Source: a virus. Taken from it: a DNA stretch of 22,204 nt. The stretch is from the IMG/VR virus record IMGVR_UViG_3300009545_000063, positions 1 to 22,204 of that record; one strand, written 5' to 3'. Of this stretch, positions 1 through 6,102 are shown in pieces (position 1 is the stretch's first letter; the number at the start of each line of letters is the position of its first letter). Under the pieces are notes generated by a model. It worked only from the letters and a program-made list of their open reading frames with translations, had not been told where the DNA came from and searched no databases. A program made the translations under genes and the position numbers.

Positions 1-375
1 ATGTTTTGGTCCGAAGACCTGCTCTACCCCTGCGGCACCACGCAGAACCCACATACCTACGGCACCGGCCCCAGCGCCCGCGAATGGCGGGAATGCAAGC
101 AGTGCCACCGTTGGCGGCCGCCCGTCGCCGAAACCCTCACGGTGCACCCCGAAGACCGGGCGTACCTCAACGAGCAGCTGCCCACCGCCCGCGTGTACGG
201 TGAGCCCCTGCCCGACGGCTGTTTCATCCTCGAGGACCCGTGCATGACGCCGGGGACGCTGCGGGTGCGCATCGAAGGCGTCGACCTCACCGTCACGCTT
301 GGCCAGCCTCCTGAGCCGCGGTGGGTTAAGTGTGACCCGTTGACCGGGCTGCCAGTTGGGGCGGTGCCACGATGA
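1..375 (+). CDS. Small phage protein with a CxxC knuckle, function unknown
   Basis: This 124-residue protein starts with ATG at the first base of the window, so neither its ribosome site nor a possible upstream start can be seen. The N-terminal third carries C11 and a C32-x2-C35 pair (ECKQCHRW), which looks like half or most of a zinc knuckle. The rest is acidic and proline-rich, with a short beta-like stretch (RVRIEGVDLTVTL). I do not recognise the family. It ends in an ATGA overlap with the next gene and lies two genes before the terminase, a place where actinophages commonly carry small zinc-finger proteins. That the cysteines bind metal is inferred. Confidence 0.7.
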   Translation: MFWSEDLLYPCGTTQNPHTYGTGPSAREWRECKQCHRWRPPVAETLTVHPEDRAYLNEQLPTARVYGEPLPDGCFILEDPCMTPGTLRVRIEGVDLTVTLGQPPEPRWVKCDPLTGLPVGAVPR

Positions 376-581
376 GCGGCAGCCGACCGATGAGCTTGCG
401 CAAGGAGACCTGGCGCGACCGACGCTGGCGCTGGTGGTTCTCCGGGCCTTACGGCTGGCTGTGGACATGCCACATCTGCCGCCTCGAGGCCTCCTATCCC
501 GCTGTGACCCTCACGGCCGGTTACGGCGACGCGCTTGACCACCTCGACGATGAGCACCTCGCGGTGTCCGCCGGACGCTGA
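372..581 (+). CDS. Small C2H2-type zinc-finger-like protein
   Basis: This 69-residue basic protein starts at the ATG that overlaps the previous stop (ATGA, 372-375). It has an Arg/Trp-rich N-terminus (residues 10-31), then C33-x2-C36, and H57-x4-H62 in the segment ALDHLDDEH. That spacing fits one zinc-finger-like fold. Proteins of this size and pattern are often found just upstream of the terminase in actinobacterial phages; their function is not established. An overlapping frame at 356-538 was rejected because it lacks the conserved pattern and the coupled start. DNA or protein binding is inferred only. Confidence 0.7.
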   Translation: MSGSRPMSLRKETWRDRRWRWWFSGPYGWLWTCHICRLEASYPAVTLTAGYGDALDHLDDEHLAVSAGR

Positions 582-591
582 GGGGATGGAC

Positions 592-1104
592 GTGCCCGGC
601 GGCGACTACAGCAACCAAGCCCACGCGGCAGCCGAACGCCGCGACGTCGTCGTGCAGCTGCGCGACGAAGGCCTGACCTTCCGCGAGATCGGTGAACGTC
701 TCGGCATCAACCGCCAGCGCGCCCACGAACTGCACAAGCGGGCCCTGCGCGACCGGCCCATTCTGGCCGCCTCGGCCCAGCGTGACCACGAACGCAAGAA
801 CGCACAGCTGGCCCAGATCGACGAGCAGCGCCGCGAAGCCGAAGCCAGCCGCGAAGCCGTCCTGGAAGTGCTGTACCGCGACGGCCGCGTCGTCATCACC
901 CAAAGCGGCAAGGTCATTGAGGGCGTCCAGGACGATCCGACGCTGCTGGCCGCCGTGGACCGCCTGGTGCGCCTGGATGAGCTACTGCTGAAGCTGAACG
1001 ACCACGAGGCGAAGCTGCTCGGCCTGTACGCCAAGGCCGAACTGAACGTGTCCGGCGGCGTCACCTACGAGATCCTCGGCATCCCCACAGAAGACCTGAA
1101 GTGA
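592..1104 (+). CDS. Helix-turn-helix protein, probable terminase small subunit
   Basis: This is a probable small terminase subunit, which recognises phage DNA and hands it to TerL. With the GTG at 592 it has 170 residues. That start has GAGGGG six bases upstream (580-585); ATG 586 directly abuts the same motif, and ATG 550 and TTG 535 have no ribosome site, so 592 is preferred. Residues about 18-52 form a helix-turn-helix (GLTFREIGERLGINRQRAHEL). A long charged helix, likely a coiled coil, spans about 60-95 and a second helical segment 120-150. This HTH plus oligomerising helix layout fits TerS proteins. It ends in a GTGA overlap with terL. A plain DNA-binding regulator is the alternative; position favours TerS. 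Confidence 0.75.
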   Translation: MPGGDYSNQAHAAAERRDVVVQLRDEGLTFREIGERLGINRQRAHELHKRALRDRPILAASAQRDHERKNAQLAQIDEQRREAEASREAVLEVLYRDGRVVITQSGKVIEGVQDDPTLLAAVDRLVRLDELLLKLNDHEAKLLGLYAKAELNVSGGVTYEILGIPTEDLK

Positions 1105-2507
1105 CCCCCGCCCCGACCGTCGTCCGCTACGAACCGCGCGGCGCCGCGGTCGAACTGTTCACCAGCCGCGACAGCGAGATCGTCATCTCCGGCCCGGCCG
1201 GCACCGGCAAGTCCGTGGCCTGCCTGTTCCGGATACACCTGGCCGCGCTGAACAACCCCGGGTTCCGCGGTCTGATCCTGCGCAAGACCGCGGTGTCGCT
1301 GGGCTCGACGACGCTGGTCACCTACAAGGAGAAGGTGGCCAAGGCCGCGCTCGATCAGCGGATTGTCACCTGGTACGGCGGGTCCCGGCAGGAAGCCGCC
1401 TGCTACCGGTATCACCGTGACGGTGCCGTGTCCGCGGTCATCGTCGTTGGCGGTCTGGACAAGCCCGAGAAGATCATGTCGTCGGAGTACGACCTCGTGT
1501 TTGTCGACGAGGCCACCGAGCTGTCCCTCACCGACTGGGAAACGATCGGCACGCGGCTACGTAACGGCCAGCGCGCTCAACAGCAGCAGATCGCCGCCTG
1601 CAACCCCGACTCCGAACACCACTGGATGATCCAGCGGGCCCAGGCCGGGACGCTGAAGATGCTGTACTCCACCCACCGTGACAACCCCGCCTACGTCAAC
1701 CGCGACGGCAGCTACACGCCAGCCGGCAGGACCTACATCCTCGGCAAGCTTTCCGCGCTCACCGGGATCCGCCGCCAGCGTCTGTTCGAGGGCAAGTGGA
1801 CCTCGGCCGAGGGCATCGTCTACGAGAACTGGGACCCGGCCATACACCTGGTCAACCAGCTTCCGAAAGGCTCAGAGACGTGGACCAGGTGGTGGACGGT
1901 CGACTTCGGGTATTCGAACCCGTTTGTGCTCCAGTGCTGGGCCGAGGACCCGGATGGCCGGCTATGGCTGTACCGCGAGATCTACAAGACCAAGACGCTG
2001 GTGGAGGACCACGCTAAGACGATCCTGCGGATCGTGCGCCGCTGCGCGGTCTGCTGCAAATCCAAGGCGGAGGACCACGACTGCCAGACCTGCAAGGTCT
2101 GCGAGCTGAAGTGGATCGAGCCGCGGCCCCGCGCCGTCATCTGCGACCACGACGCCGAGGACCGCGCGACCCTGGACCGGCACCTTGGCCTGGGCACGTC
2201 GAAGGCGCACAAGACGGTGAAGGACGGCGTACAGGCCGTGCAGTCGCGCCTGAAGGTCCAGGGCGACGGGCGTCCGCGGCTGTACATCGTGCGCAATGCG
2301 GTGGTCGAAATCGACAAGGAGCTGGAGGCGGCGAAGTTGCCGCTGTGCACCGAGCAGGAGATCACCGGCTACGTCTGGCCCGAGGGCGTGAAGCCGGACC
2401 AGCGCGAGAACCCGGTGAAGCAGGACGACCACGGCTGCGACGCGATGCGCTACATGGTGGCCGAGCGCGACCTTGGCGGCCGGCCCCGCGTGCGGACGCT
2501 GGGCTGA
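1101..2507 (+). CDS. terL: Terminase large subunit (packaging ATPase/nuclease)
   Basis: TerL is the motor that cuts concatemeric phage DNA and pumps it through the portal. The 468-residue protein has a Walker A (GPAGTGKS, 31-38), a Walker B (DLVFVDEATE, 131-140), and a coupling motif (CNPD, 167-170). The RNase H-like nuclease domain shows acidic residues at D268 (VDFGYSNP), D349/D351 (ICDHDAED) and D442/D443/D447 (QDDHGCDAMRYMV). Length is normal for the family. An unusual Cys-rich stretch (C315, C318, C319, C328, C331, C334, with H326) interrupts the nuclease domain and looks like a zinc-binding insertion. The GTG start overlaps the stop of the preceding HTH gene. Its stop faces the convergent antisense gene. 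Confidence 0.97.
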   Translation: MTPAPTVVRYEPRGAAVELFTSRDSEIVISGPAGTGKSVACLFRIHLAALNNPGFRGLILRKTAVSLGSTTLVTYKEKVAKAALDQRIVTWYGGSRQEAACYRYHRDGAVSAVIVVGGLDKPEKIMSSEYDLVFVDEATELSLTDWETIGTRLRNGQRAQQQQIAACNPDSEHHWMIQRAQAGTLKMLYSTHRDNPAYVNRDGSYTPAGRTYILGKLSALTGIRRQRLFEGKWTSAEGIVYENWDPAIHLVNQLPKGSETWTRWWTVDFGYSNPFVLQCWAEDPDGRLWLYREIYKTKTLVEDHAKTILRIVRRCAVCCKSKAEDHDCQTCKVCELKWIEPRPRAVICDHDAEDRATLDRHLGLGTSKAHKTVKDGVQAVQSRLKVQGDGRPRLYIVRNAVVEIDKELEAAKLPLCTEQEITGYVWPEGVKPDQRENPVKQDDHGCDAMRYMVAERDLGGRPRVRTLG

Positions 2508-2523
2508 GCGCTCAGGAAGCGCT
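2507..2523. terminator. Possible bidirectional terminator hairpin between convergent genes
   Basis: AGCGCT (2507-2512), a five-base loop, then AGCGCT again (2518-2523) can form a 6-bp stem. It overlaps the 10-bp palindrome TGAGCGCTCA (2505-2514), whose ends are the terL stop on the plus strand and the antisense gene stop on the minus strand. There is no U-tract, so intrinsic termination is only a guess from position and symmetry. Confidence 0.3.
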
Positions 2524-2748
2524 GCCGACCGTCATCCAGCGCAGCCCGACCTCTTCGATCCGCGCGACAACCCAGCGCGCCTCACACTTAGGGCAGTCCC
2601 ACTTCGTGCCCGCCTTGAGGATGCGCACGCCGGACGGGGATGTGCTGCTGGGGATGTCCAGTGGCGGCTTGTCGTTACAGGTGTGGCACCAGGCGCTGGA
2701 GTCTTCGTAGGCGTCGGCGTAGTCGGTCTCGACCTGAGCGGAAGTCAT
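2512..2748 (-). CDS. Antisense zinc-ribbon protein, function unknown
   Basis: This is the only supported minus-strand gene. The 78-residue protein has two CxxC pairs, WCHTC near residues 21-24 and DCPKC near 52-55, separated by a Pro/Ser-rich loop, followed by a beta-like segment (ARWVVARIEEVGLRWMTV). That is a zinc ribbon. Its codons show the strong G/C third-position bias of the neighbours, which supports real coding. It converges on terL and its 5' end faces the A/T-rich island at about 2830-2985, so it is probably transcribed separately from the late operon. The ribosome site is weak (CTGAAGC before the ATG). Function unknown; a small regulator or accessory (moron) gene is possible. Confidence 0.72.
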   Translation of the reverse strand: MTSAQVETDYADAYEDSSAWCHTCNDKPPLDIPSSTSPSGVRILKAGTKWDCPKCEARWVVARIEEVGLRWMTVGSAS

Positions 2749-2848
2749 GCTTCAGGGTAGCCGCTGCGGGGCGGTGCATGGCTAGTTGCCGGCGGCCTGG
2801 ACCGGTTGGGTCCGTGTCTCTGACGTGGCGTTTAGCGAATGATCTTAT

Positions 2849-2870
2849 CCGCATAATGCTTCTTATGCGG
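2849..2870. promoter_or_regulatory. Perfect inverted repeat, probable operator overlapping a -10-like box
   Basis: CCGCATAA (2849-2856) and TTATGCGG (2863-2870) are perfect inverted arms around a six-base spacer. The left arm contains CATAAT (2852-2857), a good -10 match, though no convincing -35 lies 16-18 bases upstream. GGAGG (2869-2873) begins at the end of the right arm, seven bases before a GTG at 2881. The element sits between the minus-strand gene (5' end at 2748) and the plus-strand genes, in a locally A/T-rich patch. It could be a repressor operator or an RNA hairpin near the ribosome site; I favour an operator. Confidence 0.5.
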
Positions 2871-2880
2871 AGGTGGGCGC

Positions 2881-2952
2881 GTGACCACTTTCGAACAGGC
2901 GTTCCCGTGCGCTACCTTGTTCGTATCGCGAACTGATGCAACAGGCAATTAA
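2881..2952 (+). CDS. Possible 23-residue leader peptide
   Basis: A GTG at 2881 opens a 23-codon frame ending with TAA at 2950-2952. It has one of the best ribosome sites in the window (GGAGG, seven-base spacer). The peptide starts MTTFEQAFPC and includes LFVSRT, encoded by the first of two 15-bp palindromes. The frame is the same as that of the membrane protein at 3010, and after the stop it reads LFVSRT again, encoded by the second palindrome. It may be a leader peptide, or the remnant of a longer N-terminus of the 3010 gene cut by a stop codon. Too short for composition to be informative. Confidence 0.35.
   Translation: MTTFEQAFPCATLFVSRTDATGN
2919..2933. promoter_or_regulatory. 15-bp palindrome, copy 1 (probable operator)
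   Basis: GTTCGTATCGCGAAC is a dyad with one imperfect pair. It matches the copy at 2967-2981 in 14 of 15 positions. The pair lies between the dyad at 2849 and the ribosome site of the membrane protein at 3010. Sites of the TTCG-N5-CGAA type resemble those reported for IclR-family and other dimeric regulators in actinobacteria; which protein binds here is unknown. Confidence 0.5.
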
Positions 2953-2966
2953 TGCAGGCCGCAACT

Positions 2967-2981
2967 GTTCGTATCACGAAC
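2967..2981. promoter_or_regulatory. 15-bp palindrome, copy 2 (probable operator)
   Basis: GTTCGTATCACGAAC is a perfect dyad with 6-bp arms and a 3-bp centre. It starts 48 bp after copy 1 and ends 15 bp before the GGGAGG ribosome site (2997-3002) of the next gene. The repeat and symmetry suggest cooperative binding of a dimeric regulator; no regulator gene is visible in the window. Confidence 0.5.
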
Positions 2982-3009
2982 TGCATCGGGGCATGTGGGA
3001 GGTGCGGCC

Positions 3010-3279
3010 ATGGCAACCATCACCGCGACTCCCCACGACGCGCCCGCCGTCGGGGCTCGGGCCCGGCAGCGGATGCGGGCGGCCTGGAACAGGGCGGTGG
3101 ACCAGGCCGGCGCGATGGTCAGCGCGGCGCGGCTCCGTTCGAGCCCCGCGCTGACCATCGGCGGCTTCATCACCATCGACACCAGCGCCTTCCAGCTCGC
3201 CGCCGGGCACGTTAGCCCCGGCATCGGGCTGCTCGTCACCGGCCTGAGCATGTGGGCCTACGACTGGTCCCGCGACTGA
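3010..3279 (+). CDS. Small membrane protein upstream of portal
   Basis: This 89-residue protein starts at ATG 3010, chosen because GGGAGG (2997-3002) lies seven bases before it; the GTG at 2995 lacks such a site. Residues 1-45 are Ala/Arg-rich and probably helical. Residues about 46-83 are hydrophobic (ALTIGGFITIDTSAFQLAAG, then a GIGLLVTGLSMWAYDW segment), which suggests one or two membrane passes. It ends in a TGATG overlap with the portal gene. Small membrane proteins at this position occur in other actinophages, but their role is unknown. It is the first gene after the regulatory island and may be the first gene of the head operon transcript. Confidence 0.75.
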   Translation: MATITATPHDAPAVGARARQRMRAAWNRAVDQAGAMVSAARLRSSPALTIGGFITIDTSAFQLAAGHVSPGIGLLVTGLSMWAYDWSRD

Positions 3280-5552
3280 TGAGCCTCATCGGCAAGGTCG
3301 TCTCGGCTGTCAGCAGCGGCACCGGCGGCAGCAACACCCCGCCCCTGCGCTATTCCCGGCCCGGCTACGCCCCCGCCTCGCTCATGGCCGGCGGCAACGA
3401 CCTCGCCGCCTACATGCGCGCCTACGGCAGCAGCGGCACCGTCTACGGCATCGTGTCCATGCTCGCCCGGCAGACCGCGAAGGTGCCCTGGCACCTGTAC
3501 CGGCAAGCCAAGCAGGACGGCCGCGTCCGCTACACCACCGGCGACAAGGGATCCGACCAGCGCACCGAGGTGCTGCAGCACCAGGCGATCGCCCTGTGGA
3601 ACGCGCCGAACGCCGCGATGTCCGGGTTCCGGTTGCGCGAACTCGGCCAGACCTACCTCGATCTGACCGGCGAGTCCTACATCGTGGTGCAGCGCAACCC
3701 TGCCTCCACCATCCCGCTCGGCCTGTGGCCCGTGCGCCCCGACCGCATGGAGCCGATCCCCGGCACCGACAAGTTCCTGGCCGGCTATATCTACACCGGC
3801 CCGTCCGGCGAGGTCGTGCCGCTGCAGCCGGACGAGGTTATTGCGACCCTGCTGCCGAACCCGTTCGACCCGTACAGGGGCTTGGGTCCGATCCAGTCGA
3901 TCCTCGTCGACATCGACGCCGCCAAGTACAGCGCGCAGTGGAACCGGAACTTCTTCCTGAACTCCGCCACACCCGGTGGTGTCATCCAGGTCGACAAGCG
4001 CCTCGACGACGACGAGTGGAACGAGCTCACCGCGCGCTGGCGCGAGACCCACCGCGGCGTAGGGGCCGCGCACCGCGTTGCCGTGCTGGAGCAGGGCGCC
4101 GTATGGGTGCCGAACGCCCACACGATCCGCGACATGGACTTCAGCACCCTGCGGAACGTCTCCCGCGACGTCATCCGCGAGCCGTTCGCCATGCACAAGG
4201 CGATCATGGGCGCCAGCGATGACGTCAACCGCGCCAACGCCCAGACCGCGCAGGAGCAGTTCGAGGCCTTCCTGGTCACCGACCGGCTCGACCGGTGGAA
4301 GGACACCCTGAACTGCTTCTACCTGAAGCTGTTCGGCACCACCGGCGACGGCGTTGAGATGGACCACGACAACGCGATCTCCTCCAACCGCGAAGCCGAC
4401 GCCCTGGAGTTGAAGAGCAAGGCCGAGGCCGCCGGTTCCCTGGTGACCGCCGGCTACGACCCGCACGACGTTCTGGAGGCCGTCGGCCTGCCGGACATGA
4501 AGGTCGCCGAGAAGGCCACACAGACACCCGCGGTCCCGCCCGGGTGGGTTGTGCCCGGCGCGCCCGCTTCCCCGGGCGCGCCGGCACAGCCCGGCACAGA
4601 CGACACCCCCGACGGCGGCGACTCCGACTCCCAGAACCGCCACCGTCACGCCATCCGCGCCGACGGTAGCGGCAAGACCGCGCCCGAGCACAACCTCGAC
4701 GAGGTCGACCGGCACTGGAAGGAAGCCGTTGCGATCCTCGTGGCCGCGTGGCTTTCGCAGATTGTGCCGGGCCAGATCAAGCAGCTCGCCGATCAGGTGC
4801 GGCGCCTCGTCGACGACGGCGACGCCGCGGGCCTGGCCCAACTGACCGTTGACTCCAGCGACGGCGCGCAGTTGCTCACCACCTCCATGACCGGCATGGC
4901 CGCCACCGCGGCGAAGCAGGCCGTGGCCGAGGCGAAGAAGCAGGGCATCGACATCGAGGCCCAGGCCGCCAATCCTGAGGTGATCTCCCGCGTCGCCTCC
5001 ACGATCGCGGCGCTTCAGGCCGCGGGCTTGGCACTGTCCGCCGGGTCGACGGCGGCCCGGCTCGCCGCAGCCGGCGACGCCGATCCCGAGGACGTGGCCA
5101 GCCAGGTCGAGGACGCGCTGGGCGCCCTGTCAGACGCCTCCCTGACGTCGAAGCTGCCCGGCGCCCTGTCTACGGCGCAGAACGAGTCCCGGATCGCGAC
5201 GTTCCTCGGCGGCCCTTCGGTCGACCTGTTCGCGTCCGAGATCAACGACAAGAACACCTGCTCGGCGTGCCGCGCCATCGACGGCCAGTACATCGGCAAC
5301 AGCCTCGACGACAACATCGCCGACGAGATCGACGAGCTGTACCCGAACGGCGGCTACATCAGCTGCGCGGGCGGGGATCGGTGCCGCGGAACCATCGTCG
5401 GCGACTACGTCGGGGACTCCGGCAGCAGCAGCGCCGACAACGGCGGCGACGTCCCGGCAGCGCTGGACGGCCTGCCGTACTTCCTGGTTGATGCCTACCG
5501 CAAGCCCCTAAAGGCCAACGGCCACAACCACCACGAGAAGGCGGGTGTCTGA
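3279..5552 (+). CDS. Portal protein fused to a MuF-like minor head domain
   Basis: This 757-residue protein combines two head functions. Residues about 1-410 are an HK97-type portal, the dodecameric DNA entry ring: the segments WHLYRQAK, GESYIVVQRNP, PDEVIATLLPNPFDPYRGLG, KYSAQWNRNFFLNSATPGGV and the EPFAMHKAIMGASDDVNRAN region are characteristic. A Pro/Gly/Asp-rich linker (about 412-455) leads to an Ala-rich helical part and a C-terminal MuF (SPP1 gp7-like) domain with C661-x2-C664 (NTCSACRAIDGQ), C696 and C702, the usual zinc-like cluster of that family. MuF proteins are normally a separate gene of the head. The ATG at 3279 overlaps the preceding stop (TGATG); an upstream ATG at 3252 lies inside the previous gene and was rejected. 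Confidence 0.93.
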   Translation: MSLIGKVVSAVSSGTGGSNTPPLRYSRPGYAPASLMAGGNDLAAYMRAYGSSGTVYGIVSMLARQTAKVPWHLYRQAKQDGRVRYTTGDKGSDQRTEVLQHQAIALWNAPNAAMSGFRLRELGQTYLDLTGESYIVVQRNPASTIPLGLWPVRPDRMEPIPGTDKFLAGYIYTGPSGEVVPLQPDEVIATLLPNPFDPYRGLGPIQSILVDIDAAKYSAQWNRNFFLNSATPGGVIQVDKRLDDDEWNELTARWRETHRGVGAAHRVAVLEQGAVWVPNAHTIRDMDFSTLRNVSRDVIREPFAMHKAIMGASDDVNRANAQTAQEQFEAFLVTDRLDRWKDTLNCFYLKLFGTTGDGVEMDHDNAISSNREADALELKSKAEAAGSLVTAGYDPHDVLEAVGLPDMKVAEKATQTPAVPPGWVVPGAPASPGAPAQPGTDDTPDGGDSDSQNRHRHAIRADGSGKTAPEHNLDEVDRHWKEAVAILVAAWLSQIVPGQIKQLADQVRRLVDDGDAAGLAQLTVDSSDGAQLLTTSMTGMAATAAKQAVAEAKKQGIDIEAQAANPEVISRVASTIAALQAAGLALSAGSTAARLAAAGDADPEDVASQVEDALGALSDASLTSKLPGALSTAQNESRIATFLGGPSVDLFASEINDKNTCSACRAIDGQYIGNSLDDNIADEIDELYPNGGYISCAGGDRCRGTIVGDYVGDSGSSSADNGGDVPAALDGLPYFLVDAYRKPLKANGHNHHEKAGV

Positions 5553-5821
5553 TGGCCAAGCGAGCCGTCATCCCGGTCTCCATGGAGCTGATCCATCAGC
5601 TACTTCAGCTGCCCGAAGACGTGGAGATCTTGCACAGCACCATCGGCAACTACGGCCTGACGCTGGACCTGGTCATCACGGCACCGGACATGGCGGGCCT
5701 GGACCCTCTGATGACGCCGCCGCGTGCGGTCCCGACCTACGTCCGCGAGAACGGCGTCGGGCGCCTGGTGTCGCTGGACTACCCGCGCGAGCCGGCCGCC
5801 GAGGAGGCGATCGCCCCATGA
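5552..5821 (+). CDS. Small conserved-looking head-region protein, unknown
   Basis: This 89-residue acidic protein is coupled to the portal gene by a TGATG overlap, with AAGG about ten bases upstream. It reads as alpha/beta: an N-terminal strand and helix (VIPVSMELIHQLLQLP), a strand pair (VEILHSTI and LTLDLVIT), and a C-terminal part with RLVSLDYP. No catalytic or metal motif is visible. It lies between portal-MuF and the protease, together with a second small protein with which it overlaps by ATGA. I do not recognise the family; a minor head or morphogenesis role is inferred only from position. Confidence 0.7.
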   Translation: MAKRAVIPVSMELIHQLLQLPEDVEILHSTIGNYGLTLDLVITAPDMAGLDPLMTPPRAVPTYVRENGVGRLVSLDYPREPAAEEAIAP

Positions 5822-6102
5822 CCGAGCCCGTCCTGCAGGTGCCCCCGGCCGACCCGGGCAACACGCTGCTGTCCGGCGTCCCGGCGCAGCTGACCATCTC
5901 CGAGCAGCAGACCGCCGCCGGGAAGATGGCCATGCTGACGATCCGCACGCCGTGCACGACCCTGACGGTGTTTCTGGGCCGCGAGGAGCTGGCCAACTGG
6001 GCCAGCACCATGCAGCACCTCGCCGACCAGATGGGCGGCCTGACGATCGTCGGCGCCGGCGCGCTGCCGGACCTGTCGCTGACACAGGTGATGGCCCGGT
6101 GA
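5818..6102 (+). CDS. Small head-region protein, unknown
   Basis: This 94-residue protein starts at ATG 5818, overlapping the previous stop (ATGA), with GAGGAGG at 5801-5807, ten bases upstream. It is mostly beta-like (QLTISEQQTAAGKMAMLTI, TTLTVFLGREELANWA) with one central helix (NWASTMQHLADQM). No known catalytic motif is present. It ends in a GTGA overlap with the protease gene. The pattern resembles small single-domain proteins found beside head genes in actinophages, but I cannot assign a function. Confidence 0.7.
   Translation: MTEPVLQVPPADPGNTLLSGVPAQLTISEQQTAAGKMAMLTIRTPCTTLTVFLGREELANWASTMQHLADQMGGLTIVGAGALPDLSLTQVMAR

Noticed and set aside
2799-2813. GGACC-loop-GGTCC hairpin as a terminator
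   Set aside because: Only five base pairs, no U-tract, and it lies upstream of the antisense gene rather than after any gene; kept out as probably incidental.
2473-2936. Plus-strand frames across the antisense gene region
   Set aside because: They are Arg/Gly/Ala-rich shadows of the minus-strand zinc-ribbon gene, whose codon bias is normal on the minus strand.
2952-3215. An 87-residue frame starting at ATG 2952 with several Cys
   Set aside because: It overlaps the membrane protein frame, turns into Arg/Gly/His shadow sequence, and has no ribosome site as good as those at 2881 and 3010.
3258-4841. A 527-residue minus-strand frame opposite the portal gene
   Set aside because: It is a complementary shadow of the portal; the protein is a Val/Gly/Asp-rich low-complexity string with no domain, while the plus strand encodes a clear portal.
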